A stretch of DNA of 50,568 nt from contig NZ_JALBFU010000014.1 of the NCBI RefSeq assembly GCF_022662575.1, positions 1-50,568 on the forward strand. Reading direction: 5' to 3'. Each line of letters starts with the position of its first letter. Within the stretch, counting starts at the first letter, position 1. This document shows, piece after piece, positions 1 to 8,694 of the stretch. A program made the position numbers and the translations under genes. The notes under the pieces are model-generated. The model was given only the letters and a program-made list of their open reading frames with translations, ran no database searches and had not been told where the DNA came from. This DNA comes from Luteimonas aquatica. GTDB lineage: Bacteria; Pseudomonadota; Gammaproteobacteria; Xanthomonadales; Xanthomonadaceae.

Positions 1-120
1 CCGCTCGGCTTCGACCCGCTCGGCTTCGACACGCTCGGCTTCGACGCGTTCGGCTTCGACACGCTCGGCTTCGACACGCTCGGCTTCGACGCGTTCGGCT
101 TCGAGACGTTCGGCCGCAAG
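1..120 (-). repeat. 15-bp tandem repeats encoding a (V/L)EAER pentapeptide run
   Basis: Seven consecutive 15-bp units (1-105) differ only at a few bases, and an eighth (106-120) is degenerate. Read on the minus strand in the chpA frame they give LAAER, LEAER and then six VEAER. The run starts from an acidic/arginine-rich helix and continues past the window edge, so total copy number is unknown. The 5-residue period with alternating charge suggests a rigid helical spacer between Hpt domains. Slippage would change linker length without breaking frame. Confidence 0.95.
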
Positions 121-2706
121 CCGCGCTTCTTCCTCGCGACGTACGACATCCAGCAGCAATGCTTCCGTTTCGGCGCGCGCGGCTTCGGCAGGATCGTTCG
201 CGGCTTCCGGAACCGCGCCGGAGCCGTCGAGCAGTTCCCGGCTGTCGTCCAGCTGGACGATGTCGTCCTCGAAGGGATCGAAGTCAAGGGACGGCGCGGC
301 GACCTCCGGCAAGGTGTCGCGCAGCGCGCCCAGACGCGCCGCCTGCGGCACGCAGGTCGGCACATGCGGCGAGGCGGCATGCAATCCGGCGATCGTCGCG
401 CGGATCAGCGCGGCCAGCTCGCCCATCGCCGCCACGCCCTCGCCGTCGGCGTCGCGCCTGGCGGCCAGCAGCCGCCGTACCCAGGCCTCCGCCGGCCCGA
501 GCGCCTCGTTGATCACCGGCACCTCGGCCATCGCGAAAGCGCCGTTCATGGTGTGCACCGCGCGCAGCAAGGCGTCGCTGGCGGGCGTGGGCGCGCCGCG
601 CGCCTGTTCCAGCCAGGCGTCGACGGTCGTCAGGTGCCCGGCCACCTCGGCGTCGAGGATTTCGAGCAGCAACGCATCCACCGATGCGGGCACGGTCGCG
701 GGGACCGGCGGCGAAGCCGGCACGACCGCCGCCGCTGCGACGGTCGCCGCCGGCGTCCCGGTGGCGACCGGCACGGCGACCGCGGCCACGAGGGCGGCGG
801 GCACGTGCACCTCCTCGCCCTCGGCGATGCGATCGGCGAACGCCTGCAATCCGGCGAGATCGACGGCGACGGCGCCGCCGTTGCGCAGGGCCTCGTGCAG
901 GTGCGGCAAGGCGTCGAAGGCGCGCTCCACCATGCCTACCACCGCAGGGGTGGGCGCGCGCGCGCCGTCGAGCACGCGATTGAGCAGGCTCTCGATCTTC
1001 CAGCTGAACTCGCCCAGCGTGCGCGCGCCGACCAGGCGGCCGCTGCCCTTGAGCGTATGGAACACGCGCCGGATCGGGCGCAGCCGCTCCAGCTCTTCCG
1101 GCTGCTCGCGCCAGGCGGGCAGCAGGGTTTGGAGATTGAGGGTCTCCTCGGCGAACTCCTCGAGGAACACTTCGCGGATCTCGTCGTCGATCTCGTCGCC
1201 GGCGGCTTCGAAGCCGCCGCTGCCGACCGCCGGCGCGGGCGCCGCGACCGGTGCAGGCGCCTTCGCCGCCCCGGCGGCGGCCTGCGTGGCGACGACGTCC
1301 GCGGGCGATTCGGCCACGATCGCCTCGACAACGGCTTCGTCGGCGGCCATTTCGTCGACGGCCGCTTCGTCGACGGCCGTTTTGTCCTGCGCCGCGTCCG
1401 CGATCGCGACGACGGCGGCCGGCTCGTTGGCCTCGACCGCGTCGGGCTCGGGCAGCGGCCAGTAGCCCAGGCTTTCGAGGCTGCCGCGGGCCACGTCGAG
1501 GATTTCCTCGCGATTGGCGCGATGCTCGCGCAGCGCCTCGGCGTAGTACTCCAGGCTGGTGAGCACGTCGGCCACGGTGTCGAGCTGGCGGCCGCTGGGC
1601 ACGCGCTTGCGCCCCAGCAGCTCGGTCTCGGTGTACAGGCGCATGCCGCTCAGGTATTGCGCCGGCTGCGACAGATCGAGCATGGCCATGGCGCCGGCCA
1701 CCTCGCGCAGCAGGCGCGGCACCTCGCCGAGCTGGCTGTGGTCCCAGCCGGTCTCCACGAACGCGACGAACGCCTGCCGGGCATCGGCGAAATTGACGCC
1801 CGCCTCGCGCGAGACGTTCTCGATGATCTTGCGCGATTCGCCGCCGAGCGAAGCCTCCTGACCGATCTCGGCGTCGCTGTCGGCCAGGCGCGCGACCTGC
1901 TCGTCGAGCGTCACGTCCACGAACAGCAGGGCGCTGGCGATGTCGAGCAGGGAATCGTCGTCGGCCGGGCGCGTGCCGGCGGCGATCGCCTGCACCGCAT
2001 CGCGCTGCTGCTGCACGAGGCCGCGGGCGACGCCGAGGCCGAGCATGCCCAGGGTGTCGGCGACGCGATCCAGGGTGTCCGCCTGCGCCTTGAGGCCGGC
2101 GACTTCGCCGCCGCCGCTGCGCACGTGCAGGTCGAGCACGTCCTTGACCCGCAGCAGTTCCTCCTTCACCCCGGCCGCCACGGTTTCCAGCAGGGTGCGG
2201 TTGCGCCCGCGCAGGCTGCCCTGCGCATGGTCGATCTCGGTCTCGCTGGGCGTCTGCACCGGCCCCGGCGCCGAGGCGAACAGTACGCTTTCGTTCAATC
2301 CGGTTTCGCCGCGCGCCGCGCGCAGCTCGTTGAGCAGCGGCAGCAGCACGATCGGGATGTCGCGATGGCCGCTCTGCAGGCGCTCCAGGTAGTCGGGCAG
2401 CAGCAGGGCGCCGCGCATCAGCGCGGCGCAGGCGCCGTCGCGGTCGCCGAGGCCGCCGGCCTGCAGGGCCTGCGCCAGGCGCTCCATTTCCTCGGCCACC
2501 ATCGCCGGGGCATACAGTTCGAGCATGCGCAGCGTGCCCTGCACCTGATGCAGGAACTCGGCGCACTGGCGCATGCGCCCGGCGTCGCCGGGCTCCTCGG
2601 CGAAGCCCTCGATCTCGGCGCGCGCCAGGCGCAGCGTCTGGTCGAGCTCGGGCTTCACCCAGCCCAGCGTGGTGTAGTCGATGGCGGTGCGCAGGGCAGC
2701 GGTCAT
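1..2706 (-). CDS. chpA: ChpA/PilL-type hybrid chemotaxis histidine kinase, N-terminal part (3' end outside window)
   Basis: N-terminal 902 codons of the large CheA-like kinase of the Pil-Chp system, which in type IV piliated bacteria takes the PilJ signal and phosphorylates PilG and PilH. The ATG at 2706 opens a frame that stays open to base 1, so the kinase, CheW-like and receiver domains expected further on lie outside the window. Visible are several histidine-phosphotransfer-like segments: a degenerate one near H53 (FLHQVQGTLRM), a canonical one at H550 (HTLKGSGRLVGA) and another degenerate one at H718 (VHTMNGAF). Ala/Pro/Glu-rich linkers separate them, and one at residues 863-902 is a run of five-residue repeats. 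It is the last gene of pilGHIJ-chpA, but 258 bp of REP-like sequence separate it from pilJ. Multiple Hpt-like domains and the gene order make the call firm. Confidence 0.93.
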   Translation of the reverse strand, partial: MTAALRTAIDYTTLGWVKPELDQTLRLARAEIEGFAEEPGDAGRMRQCAEFLHQVQGTLRMLELYAPAMVAEEMERLAQALQAGGLGDRDGACAALMRGALLLPDYLERLQSGHRDIPIVLLPLLNELRAARGETGLNESVLFASAPGPVQTPSETEIDHAQGSLRGRNRTLLETVAAGVKEELLRVKDVLDLHVRSGGGEVAGLKAQADTLDRVADTLGMLGLGVARGLVQQQRDAVQAIAAGTRPADDDSLLDIASALLFVDVTLDEQVARLADSDAEIGQEASLGGESRKIIENVSREAGVNFADARQAFVAFVETGWDHSQLGEVPRLLREVAGAMAMLDLSQPAQYLSGMRLYTETELLGRKRVPSGRQLDTVADVLTSLEYYAEALREHRANREEILDVARGSLESLGYWPLPEPDAVEANEPAAVVAIADAAQDKTAVDEAAVDEMAADEAVVEAIVAESPADVVATQAAAGAAKAPAPVAAPAPAVGSGGFEAAGDEIDDEIREVFLEEFAEETLNLQTLLPAWREQPEELERLRPIRRVFHTLKGSGRLVGARTLGEFSWKIESLLNRVLDGARAPTPAVVGMVERAFDALPHLHEALRNGGAVAVDLAGLQAFADRIAEGEEVHVPAALVAAVAVPVATGTPAATVAAAAVVPASPPVPATVPASVDALLLEILDAEVAGHLTTVDAWLEQARGAPTPASDALLRAVHTMNGAFAMAEVPVINEALGPAEAWVRRLLAARRDADGEGVAAMGELAALIRATIAGLHAASPHVPTCVPQAARLGALRDTLPEVAAPSLDFDPFEDDIVQLDDSRELLDGSGAVPEAANDPAEAARAETEALLLDVVRREEEARLAAERLEAERVEAERVEAERVEAERVEAERVEAERVEAER

Positions 2707-2964
2707 GCGATGGCCGTCCTTGCACCGGTGCTCGGCCACGGCAGGATCGCCGCGGCCATCCATGGCGCAGCTCGACTGGCTCCGGAACGCCCGGCCCCCT
2801 CACCGCGCTGACGGCACGGTTCGAAATCCATGGCCGGTCGTTCGTTCGGCCACGACAAGATCGCCGCGGCCATCCATGGCGCAGCATGGGCGGCTCCGGA
2901 ACGCCCGGCCCGGCCATCCATGGCCGGGCGTTCGAGGGCGCAACGAACGCCTTGTGGGCGTTCG
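2707..2964. repeat. REP-like palindromic repeats between pilJ and chpA
   Basis: This 258-bp gap holds a direct repeat with a 114-bp period (26 identical bases at 2745-2770 and 2859-2884, each followed by a shared GCTCCGGAACGCCCGGCC). Within it, GAACGCCCGGCC at 2899-2910 pairs perfectly with GGCCGGGCGTTC at 2922-2933, and the copy at 2785-2796 pairs imperfectly with 2832-2843. Two such units in tandem resemble a bacterial interspersed mosaic (REP/BIME) element. A 93-codon open frame across it on the minus strand looks like a by-product of the repeat. It sits inside an otherwise compact operon and could attenuate or stabilise the pilJ/chpA message. Confidence 0.7.
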
Positions 2965-5007
2965 TTAAGCACGCGCCCTCTCACCCTCGCCCGGCAGCTT
3001 GAAGTCGGCGACCGAGCGGCGCAGGTCGGCGGCCAGCTGGGCCAGGTTGCCGATCGACTCGGCGGTCTGGTTCGCGCCCTGCGAAGTCTGCGCGGTGATC
3101 GACTGGATGGTGTTCATGGTCGCGGTGATGTTGGAGGCCGCGGCCGATTGCTGCTGTGAAGCCGTCGAGATGCCCTCGATGAGCGAGGCCAGGTTGGTGG
3201 AGACGTTTTCGATCTCGCCCAGCGCGGTGCCGGCGTCCTCGGCCAGGCGCGCGCCGGCGACCACCTCGGAGGTGGTCTGCTCCATCGAGCTGACCGCCTC
3301 GTTGGTGTCGGACTGGATCGCCTGCACCAGGGTCTCGATGCGCTTGGTGGCGTTGGAGGCGCGTTCGGCCAGCCGCTGCACTTCGTCGGCCACCACCGCG
3401 AACCCGCGTCCCGCCTCGCCGGCCGAGGCGGCCTGGATCGCCGCGTTGAGCGCCAGGATGTTGGTCTGCTCGGAGATGTCGTTGATCAGTTCCACGATCT
3501 GGCCGATCTCCTGAGAGGACTCGCCCAGCCGCTTGATGCGCTTGGAGGTTTCCTGGATCTGGTCGCGGATCGAGTCCATGCCGGCGATGGTCTCGCGCAC
3601 CACGCCGGCGCCCTTGGTGGCGATCTGCACCGAGCGCTGCGCCACGTTGGCCGACTCGGTGGAGTTCTTCGACACCTGGCTGATGCTGGCCGCGATCTCG
3701 TTGATGCGGTCGGTGGCCGAGGAAATCTCCTGCGCCTGGTGCTCGGCGGCCTCGGCCAGGTGCATGGCGGTAGCCTGGGTTTCCTGGGCGCTGGAGGCCA
3801 CCTGCACCGAGGTGTCGTTGATGGTGGTGACCAGGCCGCGCAGGTTCTCCACGGCGAAGTTGATCGAGTCGGCGATCGCGCCGGTCATGTCCTCGGTGAC
3901 GGTCGCCTTGACGGTGAGATCGTTCTCGGCGAGCGCGCCGATCTCGTCCAGCAGGCGCATGATCGCCTCCTGGTTGCGGTTGTTGAGCTCCATGGTGGTT
4001 TCGTAGCGCTCGCGCTGCGCGCGGCTGAGGCTGATCATCAACAGCACGATCGCCGCCAGCACCACCAGGCCGGAAAGGATGCTGATCCACAGGTTGCCGA
4101 GCACGCTGGTGTCGCGCATCGAGCCGAATGCGGTGAAGGCGCGGAACAGGTCGACGCTGTCGGAGAGCAGCTTGTCCGAGCCGGTGGTCAGGCTCGCCGC
4201 GGCGGACTGCGCCGCGAACAGGTTCTTCGAGCTGGCCAGGATCGCGTCCAGGTCGCGCTTCATCTCGGTCCACTGCGCCGTGGCCTGATCGAGCGCGGCG
4301 ATGGCGGCGCGGTTGCCCAGCGGCTGCACGTTCATGGCCTGGTCGCCGGACTTCAGGCCGGCGAGCACCTGCTGGAACACGCCGGCCTCGTTGGCCAGCG
4401 CCTGCCCGGCCACCGCCGCGCCGGTGCCGCCGGCGCGCACCTCGGTGACCCGGCGCGAGAGGTTGCCGGCCAGTACGTTCTGGCGCAGGGCGATGTAGAT
4501 CTGCGAGGCCGGCGAGCCGCTGGAGGACATCGCGCGCACCACCTCGTCGAGCTGGGCCTGCAGCTGCGGCACCGCCTTGGTGAAGCGGTCGGCGTGGCCG
4601 GACAGGGCCAGCACGGCCGATTCGCTGGCGATCACCTGCTGCGCGCTCTTCTCCAGCGGCGTCCAGGTCTCGCTCAGGGTCTGGATCGGGCCGCTGAGGC
4701 CGGTGGTCTGGCCGTAGCTGCCGTTGAGCTGCTGGATGTCGCCGTCGATCTGCGCCTTGGTGGCCTTGAAGGCCTTGAAGGCCTCGGCCTTGCCCTCGAC
4801 CGCCTCGCGGCCCTGGTTGGCGAGCTTCTGCGAGTTGACCTGCAGGTTGGAGGCCGCGGTGCTGGCGCCGCCGAGCCGCGCCGCCTTCCAGATGGCGTAG
4901 CCGGTATTGGCGCTGAAGACCACCAGCGCGACCGCCAGCACGATCAGCCAGAAATTGCTGTTCAGGAACCGGCGCTTGCCGGCTTCGCCATCCATCCTCG
5001 TGCTCAT
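2965..5007 (-). CDS. pilJ: Methyl-accepting chemotaxis protein PilJ
   Basis: 680-residue receptor of the Pil-Chp pathway. It has an N-terminal membrane segment at about residues 18-40, a long periplasmic helical region, a second membrane segment at about 306-327, and a cytoplasmic HAMP-like plus signalling domain. The hairpin-tip signature of chemoreceptors is clear at about 508-548 ([18 protein letters not shown], then [18 protein letters not shown]). PilJ is the sensor that, through PilI, couples to ChpA at the cell poles and tunes pilus activity and cAMP in Pseudomonas. Length matches the family. It lies 32 bp after pilI in the direction of transcription and is followed by the REP-rich gap before chpA. 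The ATG at 5007 is preceded by a purine-rich GGGGAT stretch. Confidence 0.96.
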   Translation of the reverse strand: MSTRMDGEAGKRRFLNSNFWLIVLAVALVVFSANTGYAIWKAARLGGASTAASNLQVNSQKLANQGREAVEGKAEAFKAFKATKAQIDGDIQQLNGSYGQTTGLSGPIQTLSETWTPLEKSAQQVIASESAVLALSGHADRFTKAVPQLQAQLDEVVRAMSSSGSPASQIYIALRQNVLAGNLSRRVTEVRAGGTGAAVAGQALANEAGVFQQVLAGLKSGDQAMNVQPLGNRAAIAALDQATAQWTEMKRDLDAILASSKNLFAAQSAAASLTTGSDKLLSDSVDLFRAFTAFGSMRDTSVLGNLWISILSGLVVLAAIVLLMISLSRAQRERYETTMELNNRNQEAIMRLLDEIGALAENDLTVKATVTEDMTGAIADSINFAVENLRGLVTTINDTSVQVASSAQETQATAMHLAEAAEHQAQEISSATDRINEIAASISQVSKNSTESANVAQRSVQIATKGAGVVRETIAGMDSIRDQIQETSKRIKRLGESSQEIGQIVELINDISEQTNILALNAAIQAASAGEAGRGFAVVADEVQRLAERASNATKRIETLVQAIQSDTNEAVSSMEQTTSEVVAGARLAEDAGTALGEIENVSTNLASLIEGISTASQQQSAAASNITATMNTIQSITAQTSQGANQTAESIGNLAQLAADLRRSVADFKLPGEGERARA

Positions 5008-5039
5008 GCTGCGATCCCCTCAACCATTGCTTGCGCCGC

Positions 5040-5594
5040 TCATGCCGCGGCTTGTCTGAATTCGGGCGTGCGGGTCAGCCGGTCCAGGCTGAAGACCCCC
5101 CACGCATGATCGGCCACGCGATAGCCCCGGTCGACGAAGTGCGCATAGCGCCCGGACCCCAGCGGGCTCTCCGACAGCGTGTCGGCCTGCATCGCCTGCT
5201 CTTCCAGGAAGCTGCGCTGGCCGTAGAGCTCGTCGATGGTCACCGCCACGTCGCCGCCGGGCTGGCGCACCAGCAGGATGCGCTGGTCCTCGTGCAGCAC
5301 GGTGCGCTCGCCTTCCAGGAACTGCTTCAGGTCGACCACCGGCAGCAGGTTGCCGCGCAGGTTCGCCACCCCCAGCATCCACGGCTGCGCGCCGGGCACG
5401 GGCGTGACCTGCGGCATCGGCAGGATCTCGATCACCTGGTCGAATTCCGAGGCCAGCCGCCGCTTGCCGATGCGGTAGCCGACGCCGCGCCACAGGCCGG
5501 GCGCATCGAGCTGTTCGGGCAGGCCGGCGACGTGCGCAAGGCTCTTGCGCTCGTACTCGGCCAGGATCTCGAACGGGTCGCGCGCCAGGCTCAT
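5040..5594 (-). CDS. pilI: PilI, CheW-like coupling protein
   Basis: 184-residue single-domain CheW homologue that would bridge PilJ and the ChpA kinase. The conserved CheW core is visible: a beta-rich segment ending in NLRGNLLPVVDL in the middle of the protein, followed by ILLVRQPGGDVAVTIDE. There is no membrane segment or signal peptide. It starts one base after the pilH stop and ends 32 bp before pilJ, so translation is probably coupled within the pilGHIJ operon. Ordinary length for the family. Confidence 0.95.
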   Translation of the reverse strand: MSLARDPFEILAEYERKSLAHVAGLPEQLDAPGLWRGVGYRIGKRRLASEFDQVIEILPMPQVTPVPGAQPWMLGVANLRGNLLPVVDLKQFLEGERTVLHEDQRILLVRQPGGDVAVTIDELYGQRSFLEEQAMQADTLSESPLGSGRYAHFVDRGYRVADHAWGVFSLDRLTRTPEFRQAAA

Positions 5595-5595
5595 C

Positions 5596-5961
5596 TCAGG
5601 TCCCGAGCACCGCGTTGATGCGGCTGATCATGTCGCTTTCCACCGGCGGCTTGACGATGTAGTCCTTCGCGCCCTGGCGCAGGCCCCAGGCGCGGTCGGT
5701 CTCCATGCCCTTGGTGCTGACGATCAGCACCGGGATGGCGCGGGTGGCGTCGTCGCGCGCCAGGGCGCGGGTGGCCTGGAAGCCGTTCATGCCCGGCAGC
5801 ACCACGTCCATCAGCACCAGATCCGGCCGTTCGCGCCGGCAGACCTCGATGCCGGCCTCGGCGGTCACCGCCGCCAGGACCTGGTGGCCATTGCGTTCGA
5901 GCAGCGACGTGAGCACCGCCGTGTCGGTCGGCGAGTCCTCGATCAGCAGGATGCGTGCCAT
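5596..5961 (-). CDS. pilH: PilH, single-domain response regulator
   Basis: 121-residue CheY-like receiver with no output domain. The acidic pocket (E8, D9), the phosphoacceptor D52 in LVLMD, the switch serine in LIVSTKG and the invariant lysine in YIVKPP are all present. PilH is the second receiver of the Pil-Chp system; in Pseudomonas it opposes PilG or acts as a phosphate sink and is linked to pilus retraction. It lies 18 bp after pilG and 1 bp before pilI. The assignment to PilH rather than PilG rests on operon order and on the sequence of the N-terminus (MARILLIEDSPTDTAVL). Confidence 0.95.
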   Translation of the reverse strand: MARILLIEDSPTDTAVLTSLLERNGHQVLAAVTAEAGIEVCRRERPDLVLMDVVLPGMNGFQATRALARDDATRAIPVLIVSTKGMETDRAWGLRQGAKDYIVKPPVESDMISRINAVLGT

Positions 5962-5979
5962 TAGGTGCCTGCCCCCCGG

Positions 5980-6381
5980 TCAGGCGTTGACGTGCTTGTG
6001 GATCGCGTCGAGGAGCTCCTCGCGCGTGAACGGCTTGGTGACGTACTGCTCGGAGCCGACGATGCGCCCGCGCGCCTTGTCGAACAGGCCGTCCTTGGAG
6101 GACAGCATGATCACCGGCGTCTGCTTGAACAGCTGGTTGTTCTTGATCAGCGCGCAGGTCTGGTAACCGTCCAGCCGCGGCATCATGATATCGACGAAGA
6201 TGATCTGCGGGCGCTGGTCGACGATCTTGGCGAGCGCTTCGAACCCGTCCGTGGCGGTCACGACGTCGGCGCCTTCCCGTCTGAGCAGCGTTTCGGCGGT
6301 GCGGCGGATGGTTTTCGAATCGTCGATCACCATCACGCGCAGCCCGTCGAGGCTGCCGGCGCGTGCTTCTTCTTGCGTCAT
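5980..6381 (-). CDS. pilG: PilG, single-domain response regulator
   Basis: 133-residue CheY-like receiver and first gene of the Pil-Chp operon. The acidic pocket (D20, D21 in VIDDSKTIRR), the phosphoacceptor D64 in IFVDIMMP and K116 in VTKPF are intact. PilG promotes pilus extension in Pseudomonas and is needed for twitching. The frame is open upstream to 6555, but the ATG at 6381 is preferred: AGGGGA sits 6 bases upstream of it, whereas it directly abuts the ATG at 6387. The protein then begins MTQEEARAGSLDGL and has the usual family length. A good promoter lies about 50-80 bases upstream. Confidence 0.95.
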   Translation of the reverse strand: MTQEEARAGSLDGLRVMVIDDSKTIRRTAETLLRREGADVVTATDGFEALAKIVDQRPQIIFVDIMMPRLDGYQTCALIKNNQLFKQTPVIMLSSKDGLFDKARGRIVGSEQYVTKPFTREELLDAIHKHVNA

Positions 6382-6433
6382 CGTCATTCCCCTGGCGCGA
6401 CGCTTCATGCCTGCCGGCGTCGCTGCAAACCGC

Positions 6434-6464
6434 CTTATATCCCAGTCAAATGACGCACTGTCAA
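6434..6464 (-). promoter_or_regulatory. Sigma-70-type promoter of the pilGHIJ-chpA operon
   Basis: On the minus strand a perfect TTGACA (-35, 6464-6459) is followed after 19 bases by TATAAG (-10, 6439-6434); an overlapping ATATAA gives an 18-base spacer. This is the best vegetative promoter match noticed in the divergent gap between pilG and gshB and leaves a leader of about 45 bases before the pilG start. The spacer is slightly long for a strong promoter. Confidence 0.6.
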
Positions 6465-6583
6465 GCATCCCGTCGCACGCCCGGCCGTGATTGGAACGCA
6501 GTCCGCACTTACCCGTGCCGGACGCGCCGCCCGTCGCCGGAGCGCCTGCTAACATTTGTCACAATCTGCCCCAGGTGGTACGC

Positions 6584-7546
6584 ATGATTTTCGACGTCGT
6601 CGTGGTGATGGACCCGATCGGATCCATCAAGATCGCCAAGGATTCGACCTTCGCCATGCTGCTGGAGGCGCAGCGCCGCGGCCACCGCCTGCATTACGTG
6701 CTGCCCGGCGGGCTGTCCATGCGCGGCGGCCAGGCGGTGGCCCGGATGGCCGCGCTGCAGGTGGCCGACGACCCGGCCGGCTGGTACGCGCTCGGCGAGG
6801 CCGCCACGCGCGCGCTGGGCGGGGACGACGTGGTGCTGATGCGCAAGGATCCCCCGGTCGACGCCGACTACATCCACGACACCCAGGTGCTCGGCTTCGC
6901 CCAGCGCGCCGGCGCCCGGGTGGTGAACGACCCGCAGGGGCTGCGCGACATCAACGAGAAGCTGGGCGCGCTGGAATTCCCGCAGTGCTGCCCGCCAACC
7001 CTGGTCAGCCGCGACCAGGCCGCGCTCAAGGCCTTCGTCGCCGAGCACGGCGACGCCGTGCTCAAGCCGCTCGACGGCATGGGCGGGCGCTCGATCTTCC
7101 GCGCCCGCGCCGGCGAGTCCAATCTCAACGTGATCCTGGAGACCCTCACCGAGGGCGGCCGCCACTTGGCCATGGCACAGCGCTACCTGCCGGAGATCAA
7201 GGACGGCGACAAGCGCATCCTGCTGGTGGACGGCGTGGCGGTGGACTACTGCCTGGCGCGCATTCCCCAGGGCGACGAGTTCCGCGGCAACTTGGCCGCG
7301 GGCGGACGCGGCGAAGGACGGCCGCTGAGCGAGCGCGACCGCTGGATCGCCGCCCAGGTCGGGCCGGAGATGCGCCGGCGCGGCATGCGCTTCGTCGGCC
7401 TGGACGTGATCGGCGACTACCTCACCGAGGTCAACGTCACCAGTCCCACCTGCATCCGCGAGCTCGACGCGCAGTTCGGCATCAACATCGCCGGGCTGCT
7501 GTTCGACGCCATCGAGGCCGCGCCGCGCGCGGACCGGCGCGACTGA
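6584..7546 (+). CDS. gshB: Glutathione synthetase
   Basis: 320-residue ATP-grasp enzyme that joins glycine to gamma-glutamylcysteine in the second step of glutathione synthesis in the cytoplasm. The N-terminus (MIFDVVVVMDPIGSIKIAKD), the KDPPVD segment, the ATP-grasp lysine region with DGMGGRSIFR, and the C-terminal EVNVTSPTC are typical of proteobacterial GshB. Of the possible starts the ATG at 6584 gives the family length and has CCAGGTGG upstream; the open frame reaching back to 6491 adds 31 unconserved residues. A possible extended -10 (TGCTAACAT, 6547-6555) lies just upstream. It diverges from pilG and precedes a tonB-like gene, an arrangement familiar from xanthomonads. Confidence 0.95.
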   Translation: MIFDVVVVMDPIGSIKIAKDSTFAMLLEAQRRGHRLHYVLPGGLSMRGGQAVARMAALQVADDPAGWYALGEAATRALGGDDVVLMRKDPPVDADYIHDTQVLGFAQRAGARVVNDPQGLRDINEKLGALEFPQCCPPTLVSRDQAALKAFVAEHGDAVLKPLDGMGGRSIFRARAGESNLNVILETLTEGGRHLAMAQRYLPEIKDGDKRILLVDGVAVDYCLARIPQGDEFRGNLAAGGRGEGRPLSERDRWIAAQVGPEMRRRGMRFVGLDVIGDYLTEVNVTSPTCIRELDAQFGINIAGLLFDAIEAAPRADRRD

Positions 7547-7600
7547 CGGCGGCGCAAAACCCGCCGCAAACCGAGACCGCCTGCCAAGGACGACGAAGCG

Positions 7601-7635
7601 ATTCCCCGCCGCGGGCCCCCCGCGGACGCGGGAAT
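7601..7635. repeat. Imperfect hairpin of REP type upstream of the tonB-like gene
   Basis: ATTCCC (7601-7606) pairs with GGGAAT (7630-7635), and an inner CCGCGGG/CCCGCGG stem (7609-7615 with 7619-7625) closes on a 3-base loop. Short intergenic palindromes of the ATTCCCGC...GCGGGAAT kind are frequent in xanthomonad genomes. It lies in the 95-bp gap between gshB and the tonB-like gene; its right arm overlaps the weak ribosome-binding region of the latter, so folding could limit translation. Confidence 0.55.
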
Positions 7636-7641
7636 GACAAA

Positions 7642-8526
7642 ATGGACGCGATGGCCACCCCCGCCCCACTGCCCGGCACGATCGACGACCACCAGCGCCT
7701 GAGCGCGACCCTGGTGCTGTCGCTGGTGCTGCACGGCCTGCTGATCCTGGGCGTGGGCTTCTCGCTGGAGAAGGCCGCGCCGGTGCTGCCGACCCTGGAC
7801 GTGATCCTGACCCAGACGCAGAGCCCGCTCACCAAGAAGCAGGTCGACTTCCTCGCCCAGGCCAACAACCAGGGCGGCGGCGAGCACGACAAGACCACGC
7901 GTCCGCGCGACGACCAGACCGGCGTGGTGCCGCAGGTCGAGGACGGCATCGCGCCGCGGCCGCTGGAGGCGCAGTCGCCCTCGGCGCGGCCGCCGCCGGA
8001 GGCGCGGGTGATCAGCAGCCTGCGCGCCGAGCAGCGCCTGCCGGCGCCCGACGCGCGCCAGCAGGCCGACGCCTCGCCGCTGAAGGCCGGCCCGGAAAAG
8101 ATCGAGCGCGACCTGGCGATGGCGCGCCTGGCCGCCGAGATCCACCTGCGCTCGGAACGCTATGCCAAGCGGCCCAAGCGCAAGTTCGTCTCGGCCAGCA
8201 CCCAGGAGTACGCCTGGGCCGGCTACCTGCGCGCCTGGGTCGACCGGGTCGAGCGCGTGGGCAACCTGAACTACCCCGACGAGGCCCGGCGCCGCAAGCT
8301 GGCCGGCACCCTGGTGATCAGCGTGGCGATCCGCCGCGACGGCTCGGTGGAGCGCGCCGACGTGATCCAGAGCAGCGGCATCAAGCTGCTCGACGCCGCG
8401 GCGCTGCGCATCGCCAAGCTCGCCGAGCCCTACCCGCCCCTGCCCAAGACCGACGAGAACGTCGACGTGCTGCACGTCACCCGCACCTGGAACTTCCTGC
8501 CGGGCGGCACCCTGCTGGACGAATGA
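7642..8526 (+). CDS. TonB-family energy transducer
   Basis: 294-residue inner-membrane protein that probably passes proton-motive energy from an ExbB/ExbD pair to outer-membrane transporters. A single membrane anchor lies near residues 22-42 (LSATLVLSLVLHGLLILGVGF), followed by a charged, proline-containing periplasmic spacer and a C-terminal TonB domain at about 195-285 (NYPDEARRRKLAGTLVISVAIRRDGSV, then DAAALRIAKLAEPYPPLP). The start at 7642 (MDAMATPAPL) gives the anchor its normal position; the ATG at 7651 is equally possible. No exbB or exbD is nearby, so this is a stand-alone TonB, likely co-transcribed with gshB. The family is certain, the substrate partner unknown. Confidence 0.88.
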   Translation: MDAMATPAPLPGTIDDHQRLSATLVLSLVLHGLLILGVGFSLEKAAPVLPTLDVILTQTQSPLTKKQVDFLAQANNQGGGEHDKTTRPRDDQTGVVPQVEDGIAPRPLEAQSPSARPPPEARVISSLRAEQRLPAPDARQQADASPLKAGPEKIERDLAMARLAAEIHLRSERYAKRPKRKFVSASTQEYAWAGYLRAWVDRVERVGNLNYPDEARRRKLAGTLVISVAIRRDGSVERADVIQSSGIKLLDAAALRIAKLAEPYPPLPKTDENVDVLHVTRTWNFLPGGTLLDE

Positions 8527-8560
8527 CCGTCGCCGGCCGGCGCGCGGCCGGCCGTGACGG
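8527..8560 (+). terminator. GC-rich hairpin after the tonB-like gene
   Basis: CCGTC plus GCCGGCCG (8527-8539) pairs with CGGCCGGC (8545-8552) and, after a 3-base bulge, GACGG (8556-8560). It begins directly after the stop codon between two convergent genes, which fits a terminator, but no T-tract follows. Confidence 0.4.
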
Positions 8561-8694
8561 GTGCGGCCGCCCAATTGCGATCTAGGGAAGGACTGGCGGA
8601 ATCCGGCCGCTCACGAGATGAAGCTCGCGGAAGGGATTCGCAGCAGGACGCATGCCGGCCGGATTTCCCAGTCACCGGCGCCGCGCGCCGCGGC

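Noticed and set aside
284..2917. 877-codon open frame on the minus strand over chpA
   Set aside because: Arg/Gly-rich product with no motif; the overlapping frame from 2706 encodes Hpt domains of ChpA.
2703..2984. 93-codon frame across the pilJ-chpA gap
   Set aside because: Its sequence is a translation of the 114-bp REP-like repeats and has no start signal or conservation evidence.
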